Of a stretch of 64,000 bases of DNA, positions 41,861 through 51,758 are shown piece after piece; the stretch's first letter is position 1; every line of letters starts with the position of its first letter. The position numbers were made by a program, and so were the translations under genes. This DNA is from Arthrobacter globiformis (GTDB lineage Bacteria; Actinomycetota; Actinomycetes; Actinomycetales; Micrococcaceae). The stretch is taken from positions 1-64,000 of the forward strand of contig NZ_QLNP01000077.1 in the NCBI RefSeq assembly GCF_003261175.1, in the 5' to 3' direction. Under the pieces are notes generated by a model that did no database searches, had not been told where the DNA came from, and saw nothing but the letters and a program-made list of their open reading frames with translations.

Positions 41861-43006
41861 GTGACTGAGCCAATCGTTGACGCCGCCCCTGCCCTTGACT
41901 TCGACCTGAAGAGCCTGCCCAAGGTATCCCTTCACGACCACCTGGACGGCGGCCTGCGCCCTGCCACCATCATTGAGCTGGCGGAGGCGGTGGGGCACAC
42001 CCTCCCGTCGACAGACCCGACCGCCCTGGGCGAATGGTTCCGCGAATCCGCCGACTCCGGCTCGCTGGTCCGCTACCTGGAGACATTCGATCACACGGTC
42101 GCCGTCATGCAGACCAAGGAAGGTCTGGTCCGCGTCGCCAAGGAGTTCGTGGAGGATCTGGCGGACGACGGCGTGGTGTACGGCGAAGTGCGCTGGGCAC
42201 CTGAGCAGCACCTCCAGAACGGCCTGACCCTGGACGAGGTTGTCGAGGCGGTCCAGGAAGGACTCGAAGCCGGCGTGGAGGCCGTGGCCGAGACCGGCCG
42301 CGAGATCCAGGTGGGGCAGCTGATCACGGCCATGCGGCACGCCGACCGCGGCCAGGAGATCGCTGAACTCGCCGTCCGGCACCGCGACAAGGGCGCCGTC
42401 GGGTTCGACATCGCCGGGGCCGAGGACGGCTTCCTGCCCTCGCGCTTCCGCGACGCCTTCACCTACCTGGCCGAGAACAACTTTCCCGCCACCGTGCACG
42501 CCGGTGAAGCCGCCGGGCTGGACAGCATCCAGTCCGCCCTCGTTGATGGCCGCGCGCTGCGCCTGGGCCACGGTGTCCGCATCGCCGAGGACATCATGGT
42601 GGAGTTTGACGAGGACGACGCCGACGACGAGGACAGCGACAACATCGGCCTGGTCACCCTCGGTAACCTGTCCAGCTGGATCCGGGACCGCGGCATCGCC
42701 CTGGAAATCTGCCCGTCCTCCAACCTGCAGACCGGTGCCATTGCCGCCTTCGGTGAGGGCATCGAAAGCCACCCGCTGGACATGCTCTACCAGCTGGGCT
42801 TCAACGTAACCATCAACACGGACAACCGCCTCATGAGCGGCGTGACACTCACCGACGAGTTCGAGCTCCTGGTGGAGACTTTCGACTATGACCTCGATGA
42901 CCTGCTGGAGCTCACACTCAACGCGGCCGAGGCGTCCTTCCTGCCCCTGGAGGAAAAGGAAGCCCTCGTGGAGTACATCAACGGCGCGTACGGCGACCTT
43001 GGCTGA
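41861..43006 (+). CDS. add: Adenosine deaminase
   Basis: Converts adenosine to inosine (381 aa). Metal ligands HDH in VSLHDHLDGGLRPATI; catalytic VHAGEAAG with the downstream RLGHGVRIAED; EICPSSNLQTGAI; and the last Asp in TINTDNRLMSGV. An acidic insertion (DEDDADDEDSDN) sits between the RLGHG and LEICPSS blocks. GTG 41861 is 6 nt after TAGAGT, so probably leaderless. mazG starts within its last codons. Confidence 0.94.
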   Translation: MTEPIVDAAPALDFDLKSLPKVSLHDHLDGGLRPATIIELAEAVGHTLPSTDPTALGEWFRESADSGSLVRYLETFDHTVAVMQTKEGLVRVAKEFVEDLADDGVVYGEVRWAPEQHLQNGLTLDEVVEAVQEGLEAGVEAVAETGREIQVGQLITAMRHADRGQEIAELAVRHRDKGAVGFDIAGAEDGFLPSRFRDAFTYLAENNFPATVHAGEAAGLDSIQSALVDGRALRLGHGVRIAEDIMVEFDEDDADDEDSDNIGLVTLGNLSSWIRDRGIALEICPSSNLQTGAIAAFGEGIESHPLDMLYQLGFNVTINTDNRLMSGVTLTDEFELLVETFDYDLDDLLELTLNAAEASFLPLEEKEALVEYINGAYGDLG

Positions 43007-43700
43007 AACCGTCCGGCAGCCCGAACCGGCCGATGAGGTGGGGGAGCTGCTGGGGATGATCGCTGCCCTCCGCGAGCACTGCCCTTGGATGGGCGCCCTC
43101 ACCCACGAGTCGCTCGTGGAGTATCTGCTGGAGGAGGCCTATGAAGTGGCCGAGACCATCGAGACCGGTGCGGACGAGGCTGAACTGAAAGGCGAGCTGG
43201 GCGATGTGCTGCTCCAGGTGGTGCTGCACGCCCGGCTCGCCGAGGAGCGCGGCGTGTTTGGATTCGGCGACGTCGCGCGCGGCCTTACCCAGAAGATGAT
43301 CCGCCGCAACCCCCACGTGTTCCGTCCGGACGGTTCCCTCCAGGACACCTTTCCCGCCACGGTGGAGGAGATCGTGCGCAAGTGGGACGCCGTGAAAAGG
43401 GCCGAAAGCCCGCAGCGCCGCACGCCCTTCGAGGGCATCCCGGTGGCTCTGCCCGCACTGGCCCAGGCCCAGAAAACCCTTGACCGGGCCGAGCGGGCCG
43501 GGCTGCAAGCCCCGGCAGCTGAACGAACCCCGCTGGTTGAGCTGGCCGAAACAATACAAACCGAAGCCGAACTCGGCGAGCTGCTGCTCGCCGTCGTCCG
43601 TTCAGCCCGGGACAGGGGGTTCGACGCCGAACGCGCCCTCCGCGGGGCCGTCCGGCGGTACCAGAACCGCCACCCGGAAACATCCGCGCCCGGATCATGA
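42999..43700 (+). CDS. mazG: MazG-family nucleoside triphosphate pyrophosphohydrolase
   Basis: House-cleaning NTP pyrophosphatase (about 233 aa). The EExxE...D metal site is in LVEYLLEEAYEVAETIE and ELGDVLLQVVLHARLAEE; RNPHVF, WDAVK are family words. Start uncertain: TTG 42999 overlaps the add stop. The usual GGCPWD.EQTH entry is changed to EHCPWMGALTHESL. The stretch ERTPLVELAETIQ near residue 180 is encoded by cgctggttgagctggccgaa, close to the intergenic repeat at 29813, so the C-terminal part may contain repeat-derived sequence. Confidence 0.88.
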   Translation: MAETVRQPEPADEVGELLGMIAALREHCPWMGALTHESLVEYLLEEAYEVAETIETGADEAELKGELGDVLLQVVLHARLAEERGVFGFGDVARGLTQKMIRRNPHVFRPDGSLQDTFPATVEEIVRKWDAVKRAESPQRRTPFEGIPVALPALAQAQKTLDRAERAGLQAPAAERTPLVELAETIQTEAELGELLLAVVRSARDRGFDAERALRGAVRRYQNRHPETSAPGS

Positions 43701-43760
43701 CGTCCGGGTTCTGGATAGGTTTCCGTAACGTGCACCACTCTCGACTACGCTAGTCCCTGA

Positions 43761-45101
<1,341 letters not shown>

Positions 45102-45119
45102 TAGCCCAAGAAACAGCTG

Positions 45120-45163
45120 ACCGGTGGCTATGGTGGGAAGACCATAGCCACCGGTTTTGTTTT
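45120..45163 (+). terminator. Rho-independent terminator of eno
   Basis: ACCGGTGGCTATGGT and ACCATAGCCACCGGT form a perfect 15-nt stem with a short purine loop, followed by TTTGTTTT. The clearest classical terminator in the window. Confidence 0.97.
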
Positions 45164-45189
45164 AGGCGCCCACACGTTACAGGAGTGTC

Positions 45190-46005
45190 ATGGCTACCCG
45201 CCGTCCCAAAGTTCCCAGGGTGACCCCACCAGCACAGCAGTCGTCCGACGGATCGGCCGGGGGAGACGTCATCCAGGCGGACTTCGGCAGCCCGCGTTCG
45301 GCGCACGCCACCCATGAAGCGGGAACGGGACACGAGGCCAAGGCAGCGGGCAGGGCCGACGGCTCTGGTGCCAAATCCGGCGCTGGTAGCAGGACTGGCG
45401 CGGGTCGCACCGGTTCCACGAGCCCCTCGGGCGCGGCTACTACAGGTGCCGGCGCGAAGAGCGCAGGTACCACGGGCTCAGGTACCAAGGGCCCCGGTTC
45501 AGCAGCTGGCGCTGCTGCAAAAGCCGGCACCAAAGCCAGCACCGGGAAGACGGGCAGCAGCCGCGGGAAATCCGGATCGACAGCCGTGACCGCCGGGGAA
45601 GACAACCTTGACCCCGTTCCTGCAAAGGCGTTCTCCGGCCGCATGCTGGCGCTGGCCGTGGTGATGGTTGCCATCACCATCATGCTGGCCCCCACCGTGA
45701 AGATCTTCATCGACAAACGGGCCGAAATTGCGGCCCTGGAATCGGACATTTCGGCCAGCAAGGCGGACCAGGACAACCTCAAACGGCAGGTCTCCCGCTG
45801 GCAGGATCCCAACTACGTCAAGCAGCAGGCACGGGACCGCATTAACATGGTTATGCCGGGTGAGACCGGCTACTGGGTTTTCGGCAGCGACCTGCCGGCC
45901 GGCGCCTCAGGCAGCCAGCCCAGTGCAGCAGAAACACAAGACCCCGCCGACGTGCCCTGGGTGGATTCCCTCTGGGAGTCCATCAGGCGCTCGGCAACAG
46001 ACTAG
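45190..46005 (+). CDS. ftsB: FtsB/DivIC-like septum formation protein
   Basis: Cell-division protein of the divisome FtsQ-FtsL-FtsB group (271 aa). The first 140 residues are low-complexity Gly/Ser/Thr/Ala/Lys (for example TTGAGAKSAGTTGSGTKG), cytoplasmic. One helix follows (MLALAVVMVAITIMLAPTV), then a coiled coil (DKRAEIAALESDISASKADQ, DNLKRQVSRWQDPNYVKQQA) with the family motif W.DP.Yv..qAR.R...v.PGE. Position after eno and before DUF501 and ppx is standard. The long repetitive N terminus is an expanded form of what relatives carry. Confidence 0.92.
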   Translation: MATRRPKVPRVTPPAQQSSDGSAGGDVIQADFGSPRSAHATHEAGTGHEAKAAGRADGSGAKSGAGSRTGAGRTGSTSPSGAATTGAGAKSAGTTGSGTKGPGSAAGAAAKAGTKASTGKTGSSRGKSGSTAVTAGEDNLDPVPAKAFSGRMLALAVVMVAITIMLAPTVKIFIDKRAEIAALESDISASKADQDNLKRQVSRWQDPNYVKQQARDRINMVMPGETGYWVFGSDLPAGASGSQPSAAETQDPADVPWVDSLWESIRRSATD

Positions 46006-46080
46006 GAGCGGCGCCCGCCGCGGGACTGCCTACCGGAATTTCGGTGCAGCCAGATCCGGGCAGGAAGGACGGCCACGCCA

Positions 46081-46788
46081 GTGGACGACAACACGGCAAC
46101 CGCCCCCGGAGAAAACAGGCAGCCATCGGCACAGGACCTCGATGTGCTCAGCCGCCAGCTGGGGAGGCCGGTGCGCGACGTTGTGGAAATCCCGGCGCGC
46201 TGCGTCTGCGGGAACCCGCTTGTGGCCGCGACATCCCCGCGCCTCAGCAACGGAACTCCCTTCCCCACCACGTTCTACCTGACCCACCCGGTCATCACGT
46301 CGGCGGTCTCCCGGCTTGAGGCGGCCGGCCTCATGAACGACATGAACGACCGGCTTGCCGCGGACGAGCCACTGGCTGCCTCCTACCGGGCGGCCCACGA
46401 GGCCTACCTTGCTGCCCGTGCCGACATCGGGGCACGGTCGGGGATCGGTGACGTCCCGGAGATCGACGGCGTCTCCGCCGGCGGTATGCCCACCCGCGTC
46501 AAGTGCCTGCACGTCCTGGTGGGACACTCGCTGGCCGCCGGGCCGGGCGTGAATCCGCTGGGCGACGAAGCCATCGCGGCCATCAGCGAATGGTGGACCG
46601 CCGATCGCTGCTACTGCGAGGGTGCCTGGGACACGGCCGGCGAAGCGCCGTCCCGGGACCTCAGCCGGCACGGCCCGCAGGGCTTGCCGGACATCGTCGG
46701 CCGGCCTGCGCCCGTCCGCAAATCCAGGACTGACGAAGCCGCGGCAGCTGGATCCACGACGGACGCAACAACGGAGGCAGGCGCATGA
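46081..46788 (+). CDS. DUF501-family protein
   Basis: Conserved actinobacterial protein of unknown function (235 aa). The DUF501 core runs from LSRQLGRPVRDVVEIPARC to about residue 190 and contains PFPTTFYLTHPVITSAVSRL, GGMPTRVKCLHVLVGHSLA and CYCEGAWD. The last 40 residues are a disordered Ala/Thr tail. GTG 46081; the ppx start overlaps its stop by 4 nt, so the two are coupled. Confidence 0.88.
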   Translation: MDDNTATAPGENRQPSAQDLDVLSRQLGRPVRDVVEIPARCVCGNPLVAATSPRLSNGTPFPTTFYLTHPVITSAVSRLEAAGLMNDMNDRLAADEPLAASYRAAHEAYLAARADIGARSGIGDVPEIDGVSAGGMPTRVKCLHVLVGHSLAAGPGVNPLGDEAIAAISEWWTADRCYCEGAWDTAGEAPSRDLSRHGPQGLPDIVGRPAPVRKSRTDEAAAAGSTTDATTEAGA

Positions 46789-47741
46789 CCCGGGTGGCCG
46801 CCATCGACTGCGGAACCAACTCCATCCGCCTGCTCATCGCCGACATTGACCGCAGCAACGGGACCACGAAGCTCACCGACGTCGTGCGAGAAATGCGCGT
46901 AGTGCGGCTCGGCCAGGGCGTTGACGCCACCGGCGAGCTGGCCCCCGAAGCACTGGAGCGCACCTTTGCGGCGACGGCCGACTACGCGGCGCTCATCCGG
47001 GAGTACCGGGCCAAGAAGGTCCGGTTCGTGGCCACCTCGGCCAGCCGGGACGCCCGGAACCGCCAGGTCTTCGTGGACGGCATCCAGAACCTCATTGGGG
47101 TGGAACCCGAGGTGATCACCGGTCACGAGGAAGCCGCGCTTTCCTTCGCCGGCGCCAGCAGCGTGCTGCCCATTGCGGCAGAGGACAAGGTGCTGGTGGT
47201 GGACCTGGGCGGCGGCAGCACGGAGTTTGTGCTCGGCGACGCCAGCGGCGTGATCGCCGCACGGTCCGTGGACATCGGCTGCGTCAGGCTCACCGAACGC
47301 CACCTCACTTCGGACCCGCCCACGGCCGGGCAGATTGCCGCCGCGGAGGCCGACGTCGACGCCGCCATCGCCGAAGCGCGACTGGACGTTCCGCTGGAAC
47401 GCAGCACCGCCGTCGTCGGGGTTGCCGGCTCAATCACCACCATCACCGCGCACGCGCTCAGGCTGCCCGAATACCTGCCGGCGGCCATCCATGGCGCCGA
47501 ACTGTCGATCTCCGCTGTCCAGGCCGCGGCCACCGATCTGCTGCAGATGACGCGGGCGCAGCGGGCGGAACTGCCGTACATGCACCCCGGCCGGGTGGAC
47601 GTCATCGGTGCCGGCGCGCTGGTCTGGCGGCGCATCCTCACGCGCATGGGCGAGCTCAGCGGCGGCCGCATAATTACGGCCACCGCCAGTGAGCACGATA
47701 TTCTTGACGGAATTGCCCTGAGTGCCGAGGCACCGAGTTAA
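46785..47741 (+). CDS. ppx: Ppx/GppA-family phosphatase
   Basis: Exopolyphosphatase/guanosine pentaphosphatase family protein (318 aa, the short actinobacterial form without an HD domain). ASKHA nucleotide-binding loops: VAAIDCGTNSIRLLIADI, VATSASRDARN, ITGHEEAALSF, LVVDLGGGSTEFVLG, and VGVAGSITTI; near the C terminus HPGRVDVIGAGALVWRRIL (in part). Likely degrades polyphosphate or pppGpp. Confidence 0.92.
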   Translation: MTRVAAIDCGTNSIRLLIADIDRSNGTTKLTDVVREMRVVRLGQGVDATGELAPEALERTFAATADYAALIREYRAKKVRFVATSASRDARNRQVFVDGIQNLIGVEPEVITGHEEAALSFAGASSVLPIAAEDKVLVVDLGGGSTEFVLGDASGVIAARSVDIGCVRLTERHLTSDPPTAGQIAAAEADVDAAIAEARLDVPLERSTAVVGVAGSITTITAHALRLPEYLPAAIHGAELSISAVQAAATDLLQMTRAQRAELPYMHPGRVDVIGAGALVWRRILTRMGELSGGRIITATASEHDILDGIALSAEAPS

Positions 47742-47759
47742 TCGAGTATTGGATCCTGA

Positions 47760-49157
47760 ATGACCAGAGCAAGAGCCCGGCTTCGCCGGACGGTCTCGGC
47801 CCTTCTGTCCGCGGTGCTTGCCGGTGGCATCGCCGCGTCCGCTGTCGCCACCGCACCCGCCGCGCAGGCCGATTCCTGGCGGGACAAGGAGTACTGGCTC
47901 AAGGAAGCCGGCATCACCAAGGCCTGGGAAGTCTCCAAAGGCGCCAACGTGAAGGTCGCTGTGATCGACAGCGGCGTGGACGGAAGCCATCCTGACCTCA
48001 AGGGCGTGCTGGCCGGCGGCCATGACGTCTCCGGTGCCGGCGCCCCTGACGGCGAGAAGAGCATCGGTGCCAAGCCCGAGCACGGCACCCTCGTGGCCAC
48101 CATGCTTGCGGGCCGCGGGCACCAGGCGGCGAAGAAGACATCGGCCAGTGCCAAGCCGTCCCAGAACGCCACCGCGGCGGCATCCAAAGCCCTGCCGGAC
48201 GGCATCATGGGCGTGGCGCCCGAGGCGCAGATCCTCTCCGTCTCCACCTGGCTGGGGTCGGAGAATCCCGGCGGCAAAAGCGACCAGGACCAGATCCCGG
48301 AGGCTGTGCGTTGGGCGGTGGACAATGGCGCAAAGGTCATCAACATTTCGCTGGGCAGCACGTCGCCGGAGTGGCCGCAAAGCTGGGACGCCGCCTTTCT
48401 GTACGCCGAGCAGAAGGACGTGGTCATCGTCGCCGCGGCCGGTAACCGCGTCGGCGGCAACGTGCAGGTGGGGGCCCCGGCCACCATCCCCGGCGTACTG
48501 ACCGTCGCGGGCCTGGACCGGAACGGACAGGCGAGCACGGATTCCTCCTCCCAGGGCATCAGCATTGGCGTGGCCGCGCCGGCGGAGAAGCTCGCCGGTG
48601 GACTGCCCGGCGGCAGCTACGCGGAATGGGCCGGCACGTCCGGTGCCACCCCCATCGTCTCCGGCGTTGCGGCGCTGATCCGCTCCAAGTGGCCGGAGAT
48701 GAGTGCCAAGCAGGTCATCAACAGGATCGTCTCCACCGCCAAGGACGAGGGCACGCCGGGCAAGGACCCGCTGTACGGCTTCGGGGTCCTCAATGCGGAG
48801 GCGGCTCTCAAGGACAATGTGGCCGAAACGAAGGCCAACCCGCTGGGTTCCATCGGCGAGTGGATCCGCGTCCACCGGCGCGGGAACTTTGCCACTCCCG
48901 CTCCCGAGCCGACGACCGCAGCACCGGCCCCGCAGGCCACGCTGCCCAAGGCGACGGTGCCTGTCGCCGTGCCGCCGTCACAGCTGGACAGTGCGCTGCC
49001 GGCGGCAGTGGTCATCGGGTTCGGCGCGCTCTTCATTGCCATCATTGCTGCGGGCGCGGTCCAGTTGCGGCGGGCGTACCGGGCGTCCGGCGGGGGAGTG
49101 GACGAACCGGAAACCGGCGCGGTGACGAGGGTGGATCCGGCAGACCGGCCGAGCTAG
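47760..49157 (+). CDS. Membrane-anchored subtilisin-like serine protease, mycosin-like (S8)
   Basis: Secreted, anchored protease (465 aa). Signal peptide: TVSALLSAVLAGGIAASAVA then AQA. Catalytic Asp in VAVIDSGVDGSHPDL, His in KPEHGTLVATMLAGRG, oxyanion Asn in AAAGNRVGG, Ser in AGTSGATPIVSGVAAL. A C-terminal helix (AAVVIGFGALFIAIIAAGAV) and short basic tail follow a Pro/Ala/Thr linker, the layout of mycosins that serve type VII secretion. No ESX genes are in the window. GTSGATP replaces the usual GTSMATP. Its TAG stop forms part of the Rex-like site of ndh. Confidence 0.9.
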   Translation: MTRARARLRRTVSALLSAVLAGGIAASAVATAPAAQADSWRDKEYWLKEAGITKAWEVSKGANVKVAVIDSGVDGSHPDLKGVLAGGHDVSGAGAPDGEKSIGAKPEHGTLVATMLAGRGHQAAKKTSASAKPSQNATAAASKALPDGIMGVAPEAQILSVSTWLGSENPGGKSDQDQIPEAVRWAVDNGAKVINISLGSTSPEWPQSWDAAFLYAEQKDVVIVAAAGNRVGGNVQVGAPATIPGVLTVAGLDRNGQASTDSSSQGISIGVAAPAEKLAGGLPGGSYAEWAGTSGATPIVSGVAALIRSKWPEMSAKQVINRIVSTAKDEGTPGKDPLYGFGVLNAEAALKDNVAETKANPLGSIGEWIRVHRRGNFATPAPEPTTAAPAPQATLPKATVPVAVPPSQLDSALPAAVVIGFGALFIAIIAAGAVQLRRAYRASGGGVDEPETGAVTRVDPADRPS

Positions 49158-49172
49158 TGAAGATTTTCACAA
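49155..49172. promoter_or_regulatory. Rex-like operator in the ndh promoter
   Basis: TAGTGAAGATTTTCACAA matches the Rex site TTGTGAA-N4-TTCACAA at all but one fixed position. It lies between a GTGAAG -35 (49157-49162) and a TATTCT -10 (49180-49185, spacer 17 nt). Rex represses respiratory genes when NADH/NAD is low. ndh, the gene it fronts, oxidises NADH. Its first three bases are the stop codon of the protease gene. Confidence 0.75.
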
Positions 49173-49191
49173 AGTACTGTATTCTGGAGTT

Positions 49192-50658
49192 ATGGCAACC
49201 ACCCCACAGCTCCAGGATCGTCCGCGTGTGCTCGTCGTCGGCGGCGGGTACGTCGGCCTCTACGTAGCCCTCAAACTGCAGAAGAAGATCGCGAACGCAG
49301 GCGGCATCGTCACCGTCGTCGATCCGCTGCCCTACATGACCTACCAGCCCTTCCTGCCGGAAGTTGCGGGCGGAAACATCGAGGCCCGCCACGCAGTGGT
49401 CTCTCACCGCCAGCACCTCAAGCAGAGCGAGCTCATCCAAGGCCGCGTTGTCTCCATTGACCACGCCAACCGCACGGCCGTGGTTGCCCCGGCTGACGGC
49501 GGCGACAACTTCGAGGTGCCGTACTTCGACGTAGTGCTTTCCGCCGGCGCCATCACCCGCACGTTCCCCATCAAGGGCCTGGCGGACAAGGGCATCGGCC
49601 TGAAGACCATCGAGGAAGCCGTTGCGCTGCGCAACAAGGTCCTTGACCGCATCGAGGTCGGCTCCACCATGACCGACCCCGCCGAACGCGCCCGCGCCCT
49701 GACCTTCGTGGTGGTGGGCGGCGGCTTCGCCGGCATCGAGTGCATCACCGAGATGGAAGACCTCGCCCGCGCTGCGGTCCGGAACAACCCGCGCATCAAG
49801 CAGGAGGAAGTCCGCTTCGTCCTGGTCGAGGCCATGGGCCGCATCATGCCCGAGGTTACCGCCGCGCAGGCCGAATGGGTTGTGGAGCACCTCCGCAGCC
49901 GCGGCATCGAGGTCCTGCTGAACACGTCGCTGGACAACGCCGAGGGCGCCCTGAAGCTCATCAACCTGCCGGACAAGACGCTGGCCCAGGAGTTCGAGTC
50001 CGACACCCTCGTGTGGACCGCCGGTGTCCAGGCCAACCCGATGGTCCGCTCCACCGACTTCCCGCTGGAACCCCGCGGCCGCGTCCGCGTCCTGCCGGAC
50101 CTGCGCATCTCGGGCGACGAAGGCATCATCGACAACGCCTGGGCTGCCGGCGACATCGCCGCGGTTCCCGACCTGACGGGCTCTGGCCTGCCGGACGGCA
50201 CCTGTGTTCCCAACGCCCAGCACGCGCTGCGCCAGGCCAAGCGCCTGGCCAAGAACCTGTGGGCTTCCCGCTGGGACAAGCCGCTCGTCGACTACAAGCA
50301 CAAGAACCTCGGTGCTGTGGCCGGCTTCGGCGAGTGGAAGGGTGTTGCCAACATCAACCTGCTCGGCCGCATCGGGCTCAAGGGCCCCCTCGCCTGGCTG
50401 GCACACCGCGGCTACCACGGCATGGCCATGCCGACGTTCGAGCGCAAGTTCCGCGTGATCCTCAACTGGATCCTGAGTTTCTTCGCCGGCCGCGACACCA
50501 CGCAGCTGCTGGACCTGGACAACCCGCGCGGCGCCTTCGTGGCCGCCGCCACCCCGGCTCCGAAGCCCGCTGCTGCGGCTCCCGCTGCACCTGCCGCGCC
50601 GGCTCCGGCTGCTGCGCAGGGCGGCGCCAAGGATCCTGTCAAGGCTGAAGCCAAGTAA
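49192..50658 (+). CDS. ndh: Type II NADH dehydrogenase
   Basis: Peripheral membrane flavoprotein passing electrons from NADH to menaquinone without pumping (488 aa). FAD Rossmann VLVVGGGYVGLYVALKLQ; NDH-2 motifs PYMTYQPFLPEVAGGNIEAR, LSAGAITRTFPIKGL; NADH Rossmann FVVVGGGFAGIECITEM; quinone-side motif AWAAGDIAAVPD and NAQHALRQAKRLAKN. The membrane-anchoring C-terminal amphipathic helix is FRVILNWILSFFAG. It ends in an Ala/Pro-rich tail. ATG 49192 is 6 nt after TATTCT, so probably leaderless. A terminator follows at 50684. Confidence 0.96.
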   Translation: MATTPQLQDRPRVLVVGGGYVGLYVALKLQKKIANAGGIVTVVDPLPYMTYQPFLPEVAGGNIEARHAVVSHRQHLKQSELIQGRVVSIDHANRTAVVAPADGGDNFEVPYFDVVLSAGAITRTFPIKGLADKGIGLKTIEEAVALRNKVLDRIEVGSTMTDPAERARALTFVVVGGGFAGIECITEMEDLARAAVRNNPRIKQEEVRFVLVEAMGRIMPEVTAAQAEWVVEHLRSRGIEVLLNTSLDNAEGALKLINLPDKTLAQEFESDTLVWTAGVQANPMVRSTDFPLEPRGRVRVLPDLRISGDEGIIDNAWAAGDIAAVPDLTGSGLPDGTCVPNAQHALRQAKRLAKNLWASRWDKPLVDYKHKNLGAVAGFGEWKGVANINLLGRIGLKGPLAWLAHRGYHGMAMPTFERKFRVILNWILSFFAGRDTTQLLDLDNPRGAFVAAATPAPKPAAAAPAAPAAPAPAAAQGGAKDPVKAEAK

Positions 50659-50683
50659 CAGCATTCAGGCAAGAATAACGACG

Positions 50684-50712
50684 GCGGCCGTTCCCTTCCG
50701 GGGGACGGCCGC
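50684..50712 (+). terminator. Terminator of ndh
   Basis: GCGGCCGTTCCC pairs with GGGGGACGGCCGC around TTCC, 25 nt past the stop, followed by ttt. Confidence 0.8.
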
Positions 50713-50787
50713 TTTCGCGTTTCCCCGGACGGTTTCCCCGGTGGGGGAGCTCCCCGGCACGGCAGGGTGCACACATAGACTGGCCCC

Positions 50788-51738
50788 ATGACGGGTGAAA
50801 AGAACCTCCAAACGCTCCTTGCCTCGATGCGTCCGGTAGTCCGGGAAGGGGAGTACGTCTACGCTCTCTGGCCGCACGGCAAACCGCTGGCGGGGCATAT
50901 CGAAGCCGCCGTCCGGGAAGCCGAGGGGCTCACGGTGGTCCTGCCCCGGGCCGAAGCGGATGCGCTGGAGCTGCCCTACGATTTTGTTGCCGCCTGGATC
51001 ACCCTGGAGGTCCATTCGGCACTGGAAGCGGTGGGCCTGACCGCGGCGGTCAGCAGGGCGCTGACCCAGGCCCGGATCAGCTGCAACGTGCTCGCAGGCT
51101 TCCACCACGACCATCTGCTGGTGCCCGTGGGTGACTCGGCCCGGGCGCTGGAGGTCCTGTCCGAGCTTTCGGCCGCCAGCGCCCCCGAGCCCGAACCGGT
51201 GCGGGAAGTGGTGCTCCGCAGCGAGCAGCCCGGTGACCGTGACGCCGTCCTTGCGCTGACCGCCGAAGCTTTTGCCGTCTCTCCGGTCACCGGACTGCCC
51301 GTGGAGGGGGAGCCTGTTGAAGTGAGGGTGCTCCGCGAGCTGTTCGTCGCCGACGAGTACCTGCCGGAGCTCAGCATCGTCGCCGAACTCGACGGCGAGA
51401 TCGTCGGGCATGTGATCAGCACCCGCGCGTGGGTGGAGGACCTCCAGCTGCTGGGGCTCGGGCCCATCGGCGTGACGCCCCGGCTGCAGCGGCACGGCAT
51501 CGGCTCGGCGCTGATGCGCGAAACTGTCGTCCGTGCCAACGCCGCGGGGGAGAAGGGCATCGCGCTGCTCGGAAGCACCGACTATTACTCCCGGTTCGGC
51601 TTCGTCCCGGCGTCGACCCTGGGCATCGAGGCGCCGGACAGGAAGTGGGGCGACCACTTCCAGCTGCTGCCCCTGGCCCTATGGCCCGGCGGGGTCCACG
51701 GCACGTTCCGGTACGCGGGGCCCCTGGCCGCCGCCTGA
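50788..51738 (+). CDS. ACT-domain/GNAT acetyltransferase fusion
   Basis: Two-domain protein (316 aa). Residues 1-135 are an ACT-like domain of the CASTOR/DUF2241 type (LQTLLASMRPVVREGEYVYA, EAEGLTVVLPRAEAD, SCNVLAGFHHDHLLVPV). Residues 145-310 are a GNAT N-acetyltransferase of the YhbS type (AELDGEIVGHVIST, LGPIGVTPRLQRHGIGSALM as acetyl-CoA loop, ALLGSTDYYSRFGFVPA). ACT domains of this class bind amino acids, so the enzyme may be amino acid regulated. TAGACT ends 6 nt before ATG 50788. It ends 20 nt before the tRNA gene. Substrate unknown. Confidence 0.88.
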   Translation: MTGEKNLQTLLASMRPVVREGEYVYALWPHGKPLAGHIEAAVREAEGLTVVLPRAEADALELPYDFVAAWITLEVHSALEAVGLTAAVSRALTQARISCNVLAGFHHDHLLVPVGDSARALEVLSELSAASAPEPEPVREVVLRSEQPGDRDAVLALTAEAFAVSPVTGLPVEGEPVEVRVLRELFVADEYLPELSIVAELDGEIVGHVISTRAWVEDLQLLGLGPIGVTPRLQRHGIGSALMRETVVRANAAGEKGIALLGSTDYYSRFGFVPASTLGIEAPDRKWGDHFQLLPLALWPGGVHGTFRYAGPLAAA

Positions 51739-51758
51739 GGCGATACGATTGACCGGGC

